From assembly GCA_016199545.1 (NCBI GenBank), contig JACQGN010000320.1, forward strand, positions 1-38,987: DNA of 38,987 bases. The letters run 5' to 3'. The notes beneath the pieces were generated by a model. That model had not been told where the DNA came from. It searched no databases and saw only the letters and a list, made by a program, of their open reading frames with translations. Source of the DNA: Betaproteobacteria bacterium (GTDB lineage: Bacteria > Pseudomonadota > Gammaproteobacteria > Burkholderiales > SG8-41). This document shows, in pieces, positions 24,518 to 33,312 of the stretch; the stretch's first letter is position 1, and every line of letters starts with the position of its first letter. A program made the position numbers and the translations under genes.

Positions 24518-26727
24518 GGCTTACGGCACACCGAGATCGGCGAGGGGCCAAAGGAAACGGCATCCTGCGGGGCCTGGCCGTAAACGGGACTCGGCTGCGC
24601 AACCTGCACCTGGGCCAGCGGCGTTCTGTGCCCGACTGCATCGATCACGGCCCGTGGATCACCGTACTGCGCAACCGCCTCCGCGAAACGCGCCAACCGG
24701 GCCGGCGTGGGCGCACCGGTGTCCCAAACTCCGCGAAGATTCCAGATGCCCATGCGCGTGAGATGACCAAACACGATACAACGCGTGTCGCCAACCGTGG
24801 GTTTCACTCCGGCCGCACGCAGTTGGTCCAGGTCAGCCATTACCAGGTCGAGAAGGCCGGCGGGTGTGTCGAACAACTGGCTGCGACGCACCGTCCCGTG
24901 ATTGCGGCACACGAAGATGCTGTCGATGATGGACGAGCCGGTGCCATGAATGTGGATCGAACCGCCCATCTCGGCCGGGCACGGAAGGGTAGCGGAGCAC
25001 ACGAGGCCGGCATCGAGGATTGCCACGCCAACCGCGTGATATGCCTCCAGACGATTATGGTGAAACGTGAATGCGAGCGGCGCGCCGGGTTTAAGTGCAT
25101 GCGCCATGGCGCGATAGACAGCGGATAACCCGTCAGTGAAGTGGATCAATCCTCGCGCCTGAGTTTCGTTACCGGTGAGCTCGTGGGAGGAAATGGAGGT
25201 TGCGCGCGCAAAACCTTCCGCCTCGGAGCCGACCAGGCGCCTCAACCACACGTAGCAAAAATCCATCAGTTCGCCGTATTGCACGTTCCCGAGATACGGC
25301 GGGTCGGTGAAGACCGCGTCGAGGCTCTGTGGCTCAAGCTCGACATCGGTGGAACTGGCGCAGCGTATCGTCACCGACCGTGGGCGTCCGCCATTCCAGC
25401 GCTCGCCGATCCATTCCCCCTTGATGGGAACCAGAGTCTTGCGCCCTCCCTGATGCCGGGTCTCGAAAGGCGCTTCACAATAACGCTTCGCCTTCGCGTA
25501 CTTTTCGACGATGTTGCGCCAGCCACCCGAGCCCACGCTGGCGCCCGATCCATTCACGATGCCCAGGAAGTTGGACTCGCACTGGATCAGACCCACCGGA
25601 AAGCCGTGCACCGCGAAGATATCCAGGGATTTCAGCGCCATGGTGTCGTAGCGACACAGCATGTTCTGGTAGCGCAGCAGGTCGGAGAGGTTGGTCGCCA
25701 ATGCGTGACGCAAGCGCTCGTTGGATACCTTCTCGATCAGCCGGCAGCTAAGTTCCAATCCGACAAGCTGGCGCTCGTTGAAAAGCTCGCGATAATGAGA
25801 GTAACCCCATCGATGCAGGCGATCGGTCTCGTCGCCGGACGGGATCTTCTGCTCGGGAACGAACTTCGGCCGCAAGTTCTGCCAGCGTTTCGCGGCCGCC
25901 GCAGCGCAGGCCAGGTCCTTTTCGCTTGGCTTCTTGAAGAATCGACCCGAATGGGCTTCCTTGCGACGCGGGTTGTAGTACTCGATGGCAAACATGCGGT
26001 GGCGGAGCGGGCCACTGCCCGGGCGGGGATAGCTATTGTCATGACCGCAATGGCGGCAGGCACAGCGGTTACGCCCGGCAGGCCCTGACTCAATCAACGC
26101 AGCGGCACAGCTATCGCACTTTCCGGGACTGCCGAGATTCAGCACTTCGTTCAATTCCCCGCATTCGGAACAAATGAGGACGTTCTTCGGGTGCCTCGTG
26201 TCGTCGGCCAGCAGGTAACCCGGGAACAAATCGACATCCCTGCCGCACTTCTCACAGTCCACCACCTTGACCCAGAGAAAGTATTTCACCGGCACATCCC
26301 GGTCGCCATAGAGCGGACAGTCAGTTCGATAGGCTGGACCGACCTCCGATTCCAGCGCCGCGATCAGGTTACCCGCCGCCTCGCGATATGCCTCAATGTC
26401 CAGATGCTCAATCTCTTCACGCACAATCCAGGTAGCCATCGGATTGATGTCGAAGCCGATCACATCGCAACCGACCCGGTTTGCTTCGATCAGCGGTGTG
26501 CCGCCACCGATAAAGGGATCGGCAACGATGCGACCGGGGAAATCATTCGCGCGGAAAAAAGTGTCGGCAAGGGGTTCTTCCGAGAACTCAGACAACAATA
26601 ACCCGCGGAACAACGTGCCGGGGCGTCGCGCGAACCACTTATGGACGGCGATTATCGGACGATAATTCTGCTGAATCTGCTTCTCCTTGAGCGCCATCGC
26701 AGCGATCATGGAGACGTCAAAGTTCAT
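24451..26727 (-). CDS. Large DNA amino-methyltransferase with zinc ribbons (DUF1156-like)
   Basis: About 758 residues from ATG 26727; a GTG at 26739 adds four, and residue numbers here count from that GTG. The N-terminus has the HKWFARRPG pattern of DUF1156-type methylases. The SAM motif is DPFIGGGTPLIEA (74-86) with GFDINPMA after it. Two Cys-rich segments (Cys162, 165, 190, 193; then Cys208, 211, 226-231) look like zinc ribbons. The catalytic TDPPYLGNVQY (DPPY 479-482) marks an N6-adenine or N4-cytosine methylase. The C-terminal end (CRKPCCSTNVSLAARS) is unlike a folded domain; in another frame the same DNA reads ADLGVP then stop at the nuclease start, so a frameshift near 24560 is possible. 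It is paired with the downstream nuclease. Confidence 0.82.
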   Translation of the reverse strand: MNFDVSMIAAMALKEKQIQQNYRPIIAVHKWFARRPGTLFRGLLLSEFSEEPLADTFFRANDFPGRIVADPFIGGGTPLIEANRVGCDVIGFDINPMATWIVREEIEHLDIEAYREAAGNLIAALESEVGPAYRTDCPLYGDRDVPVKYFLWVKVVDCEKCGRDVDLFPGYLLADDTRHPKNVLICSECGELNEVLNLGSPGKCDSCAAALIESGPAGRNRCACRHCGHDNSYPRPGSGPLRHRMFAIEYYNPRRKEAHSGRFFKKPSEKDLACAAAAAKRWQNLRPKFVPEQKIPSGDETDRLHRWGYSHYRELFNERQLVGLELSCRLIEKVSNERLRHALATNLSDLLRYQNMLCRYDTMALKSLDIFAVHGFPVGLIQCESNFLGIVNGSGASVGSGGWRNIVEKYAKAKRYCEAPFETRHQGGRKTLVPIKGEWIGERWNGGRPRSVTIRCASSTDVELEPQSLDAVFTDPPYLGNVQYGELMDFCYVWLRRLVGSEAEGFARATSISSHELTGNETQARGLIHFTDGLSAVYRAMAHALKPGAPLAFTFHHNRLEAYHAVGVAILDAGLVCSATLPCPAEMGGSIHIHGTGSSIIDSIFVCRNHGTVRRSQLFDTPAGLLDLVMADLDQLRAAGVKPTVGDTRCIVFGHLTRMGIWNLRGVWDTGAPTPARLARFAEAVAQYGDPRAVIDAVGHRTPLAQVQVAQPSPVYGQAPQDAVSFGPSPISVCRKPCCSTNVSLAARSPAIATAFPS

Positions 26728-26739
26728 TTCGATTGTCAC

Positions 26740-27246
26740 GCGCAGATCAAGTCAGTTGTATGAATTTCCACTGGAATCGGCCGCTCGCTTTCCGACCCCA
26801 AATCTGGAGCTACAGACAGGCGGATTGTACTCCCCCGCCTCACATGGGAAACGCCCAATCGTTACTATTGTTCGAGTGGCTCGTGAGTCTTATTAAGCTG
26901 ACATCGCATCGCTAGTGCTTGACAAACGCCGATTGGGCAGAAATGGTTGACCAAAAGGGCGAGGCCGGAAAATGGCTGTAACCCCAAGGTCTCGAGCAGC
27001 GAGCGGCAGAGCAACGGTCCGGGCAAGTTCAGCTATGCCGTCTTTCGGGTCAGATCCAGCGTATGCTCTACGCGCTCCCGGACAAACCCAGCGCCGGCGG
27101 TGCGCGGCCCTTCGTCAGCGACGTGAGCAAGGGAAAACTGTGGGCTGCAGCATGTGGCACAATGTAACCCGCGCTGCTGTTAAACGAAGAGGGGCGGCAA
27201 CGGTGGGCGGTGCACGCTGAGAACGTGGGGGATTGCAGGGCCGCAG
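26740..27246. other. Divergent intergenic region between two methyltransferase genes
   Basis: About 500 bases with no gene I can support. It must hold promoters for both DNA methylase genes, but no clear -35/-10 pair, operator or C-box is visible. Base composition starts to fall here compared with the left part of the window. Confidence 0.4.
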
Positions 27247-28353
27247 ATGAAGTTAGACCGAGCCGACATTACTGGATGCGTCCGTGAGCAAACGCCGCGG
27301 TTCGCCGATGTGGGAAATCCAATCGGACAATCTTCCACCTCCTACCCTTTGGCAGTCGATTTTTGCTGTGGCTTGGGTGGGCTATCATTGGCTGCTCGAC
27401 AGCTCGGAATGACCGTAATCGCTGGTGTTGATACCGACAGCGATTCACTAAAGACGTTCTCACGCAATTTCCCCGGTGCCGTTGCGATCGAGGCAACCAT
27501 TGGCGGGAAGAGGGCCATCGAGGGCTGCGTTTCCGCCGCCAGCGGTCATTTCGCTTCGAATGCGCCCCTAATCGTTCTATCGGGACCACCGTGCCAGGGA
27601 TTTTCTGCAGCAGGTTCTCGCGATCCGAGCGACAAGCGCAACAAGATCCTGTTAGGGGTTGCCCGCGCAATCAAAGCACTCCGACCAGTTGGCGCGTTGG
27701 TTGAAAACGTGCAGGAGCTTTTGACAGACAAGCATCGTAAGCGCGTGAAGGATTTTGAAAAACACCTTCGCGACGCCGGGTACCGAGTGCTGCCCATTGA
27801 GTTGGACGCAAAGGACTACGGCGTTCCTCAGAAACGACGCCGTGCCTTTTTTCTTGTCACGCGCAAACAGCTCGATGAGGCAAGCGTGATGCAACGATTT
27901 GCGAGTCTTCGAAAGGCCGAAGTTCCGTGTGCGGACCGCCTGGAGGACCTACCATTGGCGGAGGTCCGTGGTGCGGCGTACAGCGATGATGACGAATTGC
28001 GGCGCGCCACCCCGAATCACCTGGCGATGCGCCACTCACAAGCGGTTCAAGATAAAATCGCCGCCATCTCGGTTGGTGGCGGCCCGATGTCGTATCGAAA
28101 GCTAGATCCCACGAAGCCGGCGAATACGCTTTTCTCGGGGCATCGGGCACCCCCCGTACATTACAAGTATCCCCGAAGCATCACGGTTCGTGAAGCTGCG
28201 CGCTTACAGGGCTTCCCTGATGACTTCCGCATCTATGGTTCCTTCGCCAATCAGATGGCGCAAGTGACAAACGCGGTTCCACCGCCGCTCGCGCGCACTG
28301 TTCTGCAAGTACTCGCGGAACTTACAGACCTTGGCCATTGCCACGATGGTTGA
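27247..28353 (+). CDS. DNA cytosine-5 methyltransferase
   Basis: A 368-residue Dcm-type enzyme. Motif I is DFCCGLGGLSLA (38-49), motif IV GPPCQGFS with nucleophile Cys116, motif VI ENV (153-155), motif VIII QKRRR (195-199), and motif IX/X RSITVREAARLQGFP (310-324) followed by TNAVPPPLA. The target-recognition region between VIII and IX is short (about 95 residues), so a short target is expected; its sequence is unknown. It opens a tight operon: the stop overlaps the next start by eight bases. The codon use and base content are more AT-rich than the metabolic genes of the window, consistent with acquisition. Confidence 0.93.
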   Translation: MKLDRADITGCVREQTPRFADVGNPIGQSSTSYPLAVDFCCGLGGLSLAARQLGMTVIAGVDTDSDSLKTFSRNFPGAVAIEATIGGKRAIEGCVSAASGHFASNAPLIVLSGPPCQGFSAAGSRDPSDKRNKILLGVARAIKALRPVGALVENVQELLTDKHRKRVKDFEKHLRDAGYRVLPIELDAKDYGVPQKRRRAFFLVTRKQLDEASVMQRFASLRKAEVPCADRLEDLPLAEVRGAAYSDDDELRRATPNHLAMRHSQAVQDKIAAISVGGGPMSYRKLDPTKPANTLFSGHRAPPVHYKYPRSITVREAARLQGFPDDFRIYGSFANQMAQVTNAVPPPLARTVLQVLAELTDLGHCHDG

Positions 28354-30271
28354 GTTGGACGACAAAGCGCTCGCCAAAGGGATTCGTGCGACCGAAACGT
28401 CACGCGCGCCAGTCGAGGGTACACTCGAGACCGACCAACGCGTTCTGGCTCGCATCACGGAAGGTATTTACCGTCAACCAGCTTCGGCGCTACGCGAGTT
28501 GGTATCCAACGCGTATGACGCGGATGCCAGTGAAGTAGTGATACTGACAGATGCGCCGCGATTTGGCCAAATTACGGTGCGGGACAATGGACGCGGTCTC
28601 AGTCCCGAGGTACTGACTCAGCTTGTTAAGCACATCGGCGGCAGCGTAAAACGAAGCGAGAAGGGGAAGGAACTTGACGTCACTTCCTCCAAGAACATCA
28701 ACCTCAGTCCTGGCGGAAGACAACTCATCGGGAAACTTGGCATTGGCCTATTTTCCGTTGCGCAGTTCACCCGGCATTTTCTAGTTATTACTAAGACGGC
28801 AGACGATGGCTTTCGCACAGTGGCCGATATCACGCTGGGGAAAAAACGTGAGCGCAGCGACAAGGTCGAGGCTGTCTTCGAGACCGGTCACTACAGGATA
28901 TGGCGTGAATCCGCTGCGGACAAGAAGGCACACGGAACAGAAATAAAGCTGCTCGATCTGCTCCCCCGAACCCGTGATGAGCTGGCTAGCGACGACCTTT
29001 GGACAAGACAGGATTATCAGAAGGCTGATCCCGATGCGGAGAAAAGCGAGCCGCCCGAAATCCATATCGGGCGGATGGAAAATAAAACGGACCGGTTGTC
29101 TATCCAGCCGGCGCTGCCGTGGGGTGAAACCGACGGCCCACGGGAGCGATTCGAAAAGTTGGTCCAAGAGCTTCGGACGCTGACAAATAACCGCGAGTCC
29201 GTGGATTTGCGAAAGGTCTCGGACAACTACATCTGGACATTGTGGACGCTCGCGTTGTCAGCACCGGTGGCCTATCTTGAAGGTCATCCATTCGATTTGA
29301 CCAATGATGGTGAGGTGTTTTTTTTCGGGTTGGAGAACCGCTTGAAGGGACAGGCTCGACCTCTTGAGATTCCGAAGGGACGGTCCCCACGTAAGACTCT
29401 CAAACTGAAATCCCCGAATGGCGCTACCGCGGGGCGGTTCGAAGTGTTTATGGACGGTGTGCAAATCCTGCGGCCAATCCTTTTCCGTGACTTGCCGCGT
29501 ACAAGTACTGCGGTCAAGAATCCGCTCCTTTTTATCGGAGCACACCGCCAAGAATTTGAGAAGAAGGCCCGGGAGCTGACGGGCGGGCCACTAGCGTTTG
29601 AGGCATACCTTTTTTGGGCGCCGAAGATTGTTCCCAAACAGCATCAGGGCGTCATTCTCCGGGTCGGAAACGCGTCCGGCGCGCTCTTCGATCCGGATTT
29701 CATGGGATATGAAACATCGGAGTTGACCCGTAAGTCGCAAGTTACTGCTGAGGTCTTCGTAACGGAAGGGCTCGATGACGCGATAAATATTGATCGTGAA
29801 TCATTTAATTATGCCCATCCACACTATCAGTTTCTGACGAAGTGGCTACATTCCGCGTTTCGCCAGTTCAGCAATCGGCACAAAGAGCTCGGGAAACAAC
29901 TGCGGACGGCACGCTTGCGAAGCGAAGCAGCACACGCGCATGAGAAAGTGGCGCTCAAGGTGCGGGCTGCGTTGAAATCACGTGGAATAGAAGACGTGCC
30001 CGACGTCATGTTGCTGGAGCGAGTTCAAAAGGCTGATACGGCCAAATTGCGGCGCGAAGGAACGATCGTTCTGCATAAAGAGATGGTTATTCCGCCATCG
30101 ACTCAGACTCGACGTACCGAAGGTGAGGCGAATCGCTTGCGACTCGCGGAAAAAAAAGCCGTGGCCATCACGCAACTACTCCATGGAATGGGGTTATTGG
30201 ATTCATTGTCCTATGCGGAGCAGGAGAAACTGATCCGAGACATAATGGAAATTGTGATGTTGGAAGAATGA
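28346..30271 (+). CDS. GHKL ATPase of MORC/MutL/Hsp90-like type
   Basis: A 641-residue cytosolic protein. The N-terminal Bergerat ATP-binding fold is complete: N-box ALRELVSNAYDADAS with Glu51 and Asn55, G1 box VRDNGRGLS (Asp80), and G2 box IGKLGIGLFSV (129-138) after a lid rich in Ser/Lys. A middle S5-like domain and a long charged C-terminal part (residues about 510-641, with coiled-coil character) follow. MutL, MORC and Hsp90 proteins dimerise on ATP binding and clamp or remodel DNA or proteins. In restriction-linked operons, this ATPase class is thought to couple recognition to a nuclease. It overlaps the methylase by 8 bases and the next gene by 4. ATG 28346 is preferred over TTG 28331. 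Confidence 0.85.
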   Translation: MVELDDKALAKGIRATETSRAPVEGTLETDQRVLARITEGIYRQPASALRELVSNAYDADASEVVILTDAPRFGQITVRDNGRGLSPEVLTQLVKHIGGSVKRSEKGKELDVTSSKNINLSPGGRQLIGKLGIGLFSVAQFTRHFLVITKTADDGFRTVADITLGKKRERSDKVEAVFETGHYRIWRESAADKKAHGTEIKLLDLLPRTRDELASDDLWTRQDYQKADPDAEKSEPPEIHIGRMENKTDRLSIQPALPWGETDGPRERFEKLVQELRTLTNNRESVDLRKVSDNYIWTLWTLALSAPVAYLEGHPFDLTNDGEVFFFGLENRLKGQARPLEIPKGRSPRKTLKLKSPNGATAGRFEVFMDGVQILRPILFRDLPRTSTAVKNPLLFIGAHRQEFEKKARELTGGPLAFEAYLFWAPKIVPKQHQGVILRVGNASGALFDPDFMGYETSELTRKSQVTAEVFVTEGLDDAINIDRESFNYAHPHYQFLTKWLHSAFRQFSNRHKELGKQLRTARLRSEAAHAHEKVALKVRAALKSRGIEDVPDVMLLERVQKADTAKLRREGTIVLHKEMVIPPSTQTRRTEGEANRLRLAEKKAVAITQLLHGMGLLDSLSYAEQEKLIRDIMEIVMLEE

Positions 30272-31515
30272 ACGTGAGCACTGAAGGGTCTGACATCGCC
30301 GAGGGAATCATCCAGGAAAAGCTGCCCGAGCACATCGCGCCGCCGCGCGCAGAATTCCTGCCGTGGCACAAAGTGCGGAAGCAGTACATTCGGCGGCATC
30401 AGTGGAATGAACTTACGAAGCGTAATGTGAAAGATACTTGGCGGGTCGATCTACAGAAACCGTCAAGTACAGCTGTGCAGGGACGCAGCACCATGCTCGT
30501 GACAAATCCGCTTCGCTGTCTGGTTATCCCCGGGAATCACCTCCTAGATGTACGGTCTATGTGGGCTGAGATTAGCCCCCTGGATTGCTTTATCCGCTAT
30601 TTGGGCTTTAACGAGGGACAGGGATCGGAGGAGGTGGGAACCGATGTGCACGTGGCAAACAATGCGGTGACGTCACTCGGGGGTGTTGTACCGGACTCAC
30701 AAGTGGTAAAAGACCGATTCGAGGCGATCGCCGGAAATACTGTAGCCTACAGAAGCCTTAGGCGTTACGGTCCATACCATGTAGTAAACCTCGACCTCTG
30801 CGGTTCAATGTTTCCGAATACCGCGAAGAGTGTAGATCCGTATTACAGCGCTCTAAACCGGCTTCTCGAATACCAGTTTGAGGCTCAGAAGACACTTTGG
30901 CTGCTGTTTATCACGACGGTGGTGGAGCCCGCTGTCGTGGATAAGGAATCAATGCAGACATTGTGCAAGCCGATTCGGGAGAATTTCGCCGCGCATGTGG
31001 ATTTCCTTGAAAAACTGAAGGCCCTTTGTCCGGATGCTGTTCCGGAGAGTGGGAAGGGCGGCAGCGTGAATCTAGACGGACTGGCCGACGAAGAGCTTAT
31101 CCGTCTTTTCGGTGTAGCGCTGGGGAAGTGGCTTTTGCGGTTGGGCCAAGCGGCTAGCCCAAAATGGACTGTTGCAATGCGGAGGAGCTATCGATACTCC
31201 ACAAACGTGGAAAAAGGCGCCGTGATGCTTTCACTCGCATTTGAGATGACGCCAAACTTTGCGCCCCCCGTGGATGCGACTGGAATGTCCAAACTTAGAA
31301 TTACGGCGAAGCAGTTCCCAAGCGAACTTGATAGCGCTGTAAAGCTGGCGGAGTCAGTTGCGAATATCGCAGATGTCGATGGCAAACTTTCTGAGAACGC
31401 CGAGATGAAGGCGGCTCTACTCCAGGAAGCTGCGAATCTGCTTGAATCAGCTGGCTTTGATCGGGACGCTTATATCAAGTGGGTTGACGGCGGCGAATTG
31501 ACAGCTCGGGCGTAG
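30268..31515 (+). CDS. Unknown protein of a methylase-GHKL-Vsr operon
   Basis: 415 residues, no domain recognised with confidence. Visible features: an N-terminal region with RKQYIRRHQW; a strand-like segment RCLVIPGNHLLDVRSMW (residues 83-99); ISPLDCFIRYLGFNEGQGS; and GPYHVVNLDLCGS (168-180). The last resembles the beta-strand-plus-D-x-x-G-S motif of some SAM-dependent methyltransferases of the Trm1 type, so a Rossmann-like fold is a weak hypothesis. The C-terminal part is helical with conserved-looking WTVAMRRSYRY. It overlaps the ATPase by four bases and precedes the Vsr gene by five, so all four products are made together. From memory, similar proteins recur beside Vsr genes, but no function is assigned. 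It could be the specificity or sensor subunit. Confidence 0.75.
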   Translation: MNVSTEGSDIAEGIIQEKLPEHIAPPRAEFLPWHKVRKQYIRRHQWNELTKRNVKDTWRVDLQKPSSTAVQGRSTMLVTNPLRCLVIPGNHLLDVRSMWAEISPLDCFIRYLGFNEGQGSEEVGTDVHVANNAVTSLGGVVPDSQVVKDRFEAIAGNTVAYRSLRRYGPYHVVNLDLCGSMFPNTAKSVDPYYSALNRLLEYQFEAQKTLWLLFITTVVEPAVVDKESMQTLCKPIRENFAAHVDFLEKLKALCPDAVPESGKGGSVNLDGLADEELIRLFGVALGKWLLRLGQAASPKWTVAMRRSYRYSTNVEKGAVMLSLAFEMTPNFAPPVDATGMSKLRITAKQFPSELDSAVKLAESVANIADVDGKLSENAEMKAALLQEAANLLESAGFDRDAYIKWVDGGELTARA

Positions 31516-31520
31516 GCCTT

Positions 31521-32003
31521 ATGGCGGATGTCTTTTCCCGGGCGAAGCGTTCCTACGTAATGGCCCGTATTCGATCAAAAGGAAACCTTGAGACCGAGTT
31601 GGCGATGATTCGCCTATTCCGCGAGCATGGCTTTACAGGCTGGCGGCGGCATCAGCCAATTTGCGGGCATCCCGATTTCATATTTCGGAAGGCGAGGCTG
31701 GCAGTGTTTGTGGATGGTTGCTTCTGGCACGGCTGTCCACAGCACGGCACCGTTCCAGCAAGCAATCGTCCGTATTGGAAGCGCAAGCTGGAGCGCAACC
31801 AAGAGCGCGACCAACAGGTCAACCGAGAACTCCGTAAGCGAGGGTGGCAAATTCTGCGTATCTGGCATCATGAACTAATCTCGAAAAATCAAGCCCCATT
31901 ACTTCGGCGCCTAACTCGCGTTCTAACAGTTCTGAAGTCAAGGCCTACCGGCCGAGGTTCTTCGAATAGACATTACGTGCTCACGCTGGGCAAGCATCAT
32001 TGA
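31521..32003 (+). CDS. vsr: Very short patch repair (Vsr)-type endonuclease
   Basis: A 160-residue member of the Vsr family. The N-terminus has KRSYVMARIRSKGNLETE. The core has GHPDFIF (Asp52 as metal ligand) and LAVFVDGCFWHGCPQH with His70 and zinc-site Cys/His residues, followed by YWKRKLERNQERD and WQILRIWHHE. In E. coli, Vsr nicks T:G mismatches made by deamination of 5-methylcytosine at Dcm sites. Here it closes an operon headed by a C5 methylase. It may therefore repair deaminated target sites, or act as the restriction nuclease with the GHKL ATPase. No other nuclease gene is in this operon. Confidence 0.92.
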   Translation: MADVFSRAKRSYVMARIRSKGNLETELAMIRLFREHGFTGWRRHQPICGHPDFIFRKARLAVFVDGCFWHGCPQHGTVPASNRPYWKRKLERNQERDQQVNRELRKRGWQILRIWHHELISKNQAPLLRRLTRVLTVLKSRPTGRGSSNRHYVLTLGKHH

Positions 32004-32481
32004 AGCTTCTTTCGGGCCGGACCTCGCCACATCTCGAAAGTTTCCGCGTTTTTCTGCCAGAGAACCGCGTTATCCAGCGCTACAGTGTCACCTTTGTCTG
32101 CTGGAACCCAGCGCGTAAGATAAGGGTACTCGGTGAGCCCACAAGGCGCCATGGTGTTCAAATGAGCTCTCGTTCCTGCTCGAAGCAGGGTAACTCCCTG
32201 AAGCCGTTGCGCTTCTTGAAAGCTACCCCACACTACAGGACCTGAATCCGGAGAAAGAGCGCTTACGGGCATTCGTCGAGCTAATGCGGGGCGCTCCGAG
32301 GCCTTGACCGCCGTCCAGCGGGCCGGACAACAGGAGCCGCTCTGGCCAGCGGTCCGGCGGGCCGGGGCTATCGTGCGGTACGCACTTGCACTCTCGCCGC
32401 TCACGACTCAGTGCATAATCTCGTATTATGTGGGCGCGGACTTGGGTTGGACAAGGGTTTGTCAATTTGGGAGGGCAGTTT
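32004..32481. other. Gap with possible gene remnant
   Basis: No supported gene. A minus-strand frame (31997-32404) reads LTEYPYLTRWVPADKGDTVALDN near its end, which looks protein-like, but its N-terminal part is arginine/proline-rich and has no domain. It could be the end of a lost gene at the edge of the island. The GC-rich stretch around 32300-32380 contains short inverted repeats. Confidence 0.35.
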
Positions 32482-33312
32482 ATGGGGGCAGGCAGAACTA
32501 ATACTGAAGAATTCGTCGTGCCAGCTTGGCGTAATGGTAAGGCATTTGCACGAACCCATGACAGCAACGCCGTAAGAGATCAAATCAAAGAAGCACTGTT
32601 AAGTGAGAAGCCTCCTAAGATCGAGGTTCCCGCTGCCAAGGCAGAGCTCGATCCCCTCTATCCGCTGCTTATACACGGCCTTCGGATTACTGATCTCCGT
32701 GATGGAGGCTACTGGTGGACCATGATCTTAATTTGTTTGACTTTCCTTGTGGTCGAACTCATTGCCATTATAGTGTTTGGAACAAATAGCCAGAAACTTC
32801 TCTATCTACAGATGGTCGTTGGCGGGACATTGATCTTACCTACTATGCTCCTGCTGATTGCCTACGGTTTCGCCTTGTGGTGTTGGTCTTCTAGTCAAGA
32901 ACTGCCTTCTTACATGCGTTGGTGCAAACCAAGTTTGCTGCACGCGTTACCGGTGTTGTACCTCGCCATAGGCTTGATGGCCGTCAACTTTTGGTTAGTT
33001 GCTGAGACAGGTTGGCGTCAGAGCCCATTTCTGCCAGCATTTCTCGCCGCAACATTGGCCGTCATTGGACTACCAAGAGATAACTCCTGGTATATTATCG
33101 GGCTATCAATAATTGCGGGAATATTAGGAGTTTATGCGTGCCTAACCGCGCCCGGTGTAGACGCAAAAATACTGAAGATCAGCTTGGAGGCATGGGGAGC
33201 CGGGGATAATGGGCGTCTCCCTTTTTCGATTAACGCATTGACTTTCGCGGTGTCAAGCACGCTAACGATTACTCTCCGGTTTTTCTCCTTGAGGTTGGGT
33301 AAGCAGGGATGA
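32482..33312 (+). CDS. Hypothetical polytopic membrane protein
   Basis: 276 residues, not recognised. A soluble N-terminal part of about 70 residues precedes six to seven hydrophobic segments (first at MILICLTFLVVELIAIIVF, last near ALTFAVSSTLTITLRFF). No charged metal or proton site stands out. ATG 32482 is chosen because GGGAGGG lies just upstream; an upstream start at 32428 has no such site. The last codons overlap the next start (ATGA), so it forms an operon with the MFS transporter and the glycosyltransferase. AT-rich codon use is unlike the metabolic genes of the window. Confidence 0.65.
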   Translation: MGAGRTNTEEFVVPAWRNGKAFARTHDSNAVRDQIKEALLSEKPPKIEVPAAKAELDPLYPLLIHGLRITDLRDGGYWWTMILICLTFLVVELIAIIVFGTNSQKLLYLQMVVGGTLILPTMLLLIAYGFALWCWSSSQELPSYMRWCKPSLLHALPVLYLAIGLMAVNFWLVAETGWRQSPFLPAFLAATLAVIGLPRDNSWYIIGLSIIAGILGVYACLTAPGVDAKILKISLEAWGAGDNGRLPFSINALTFAVSSTLTITLRFFSLRLGKQG

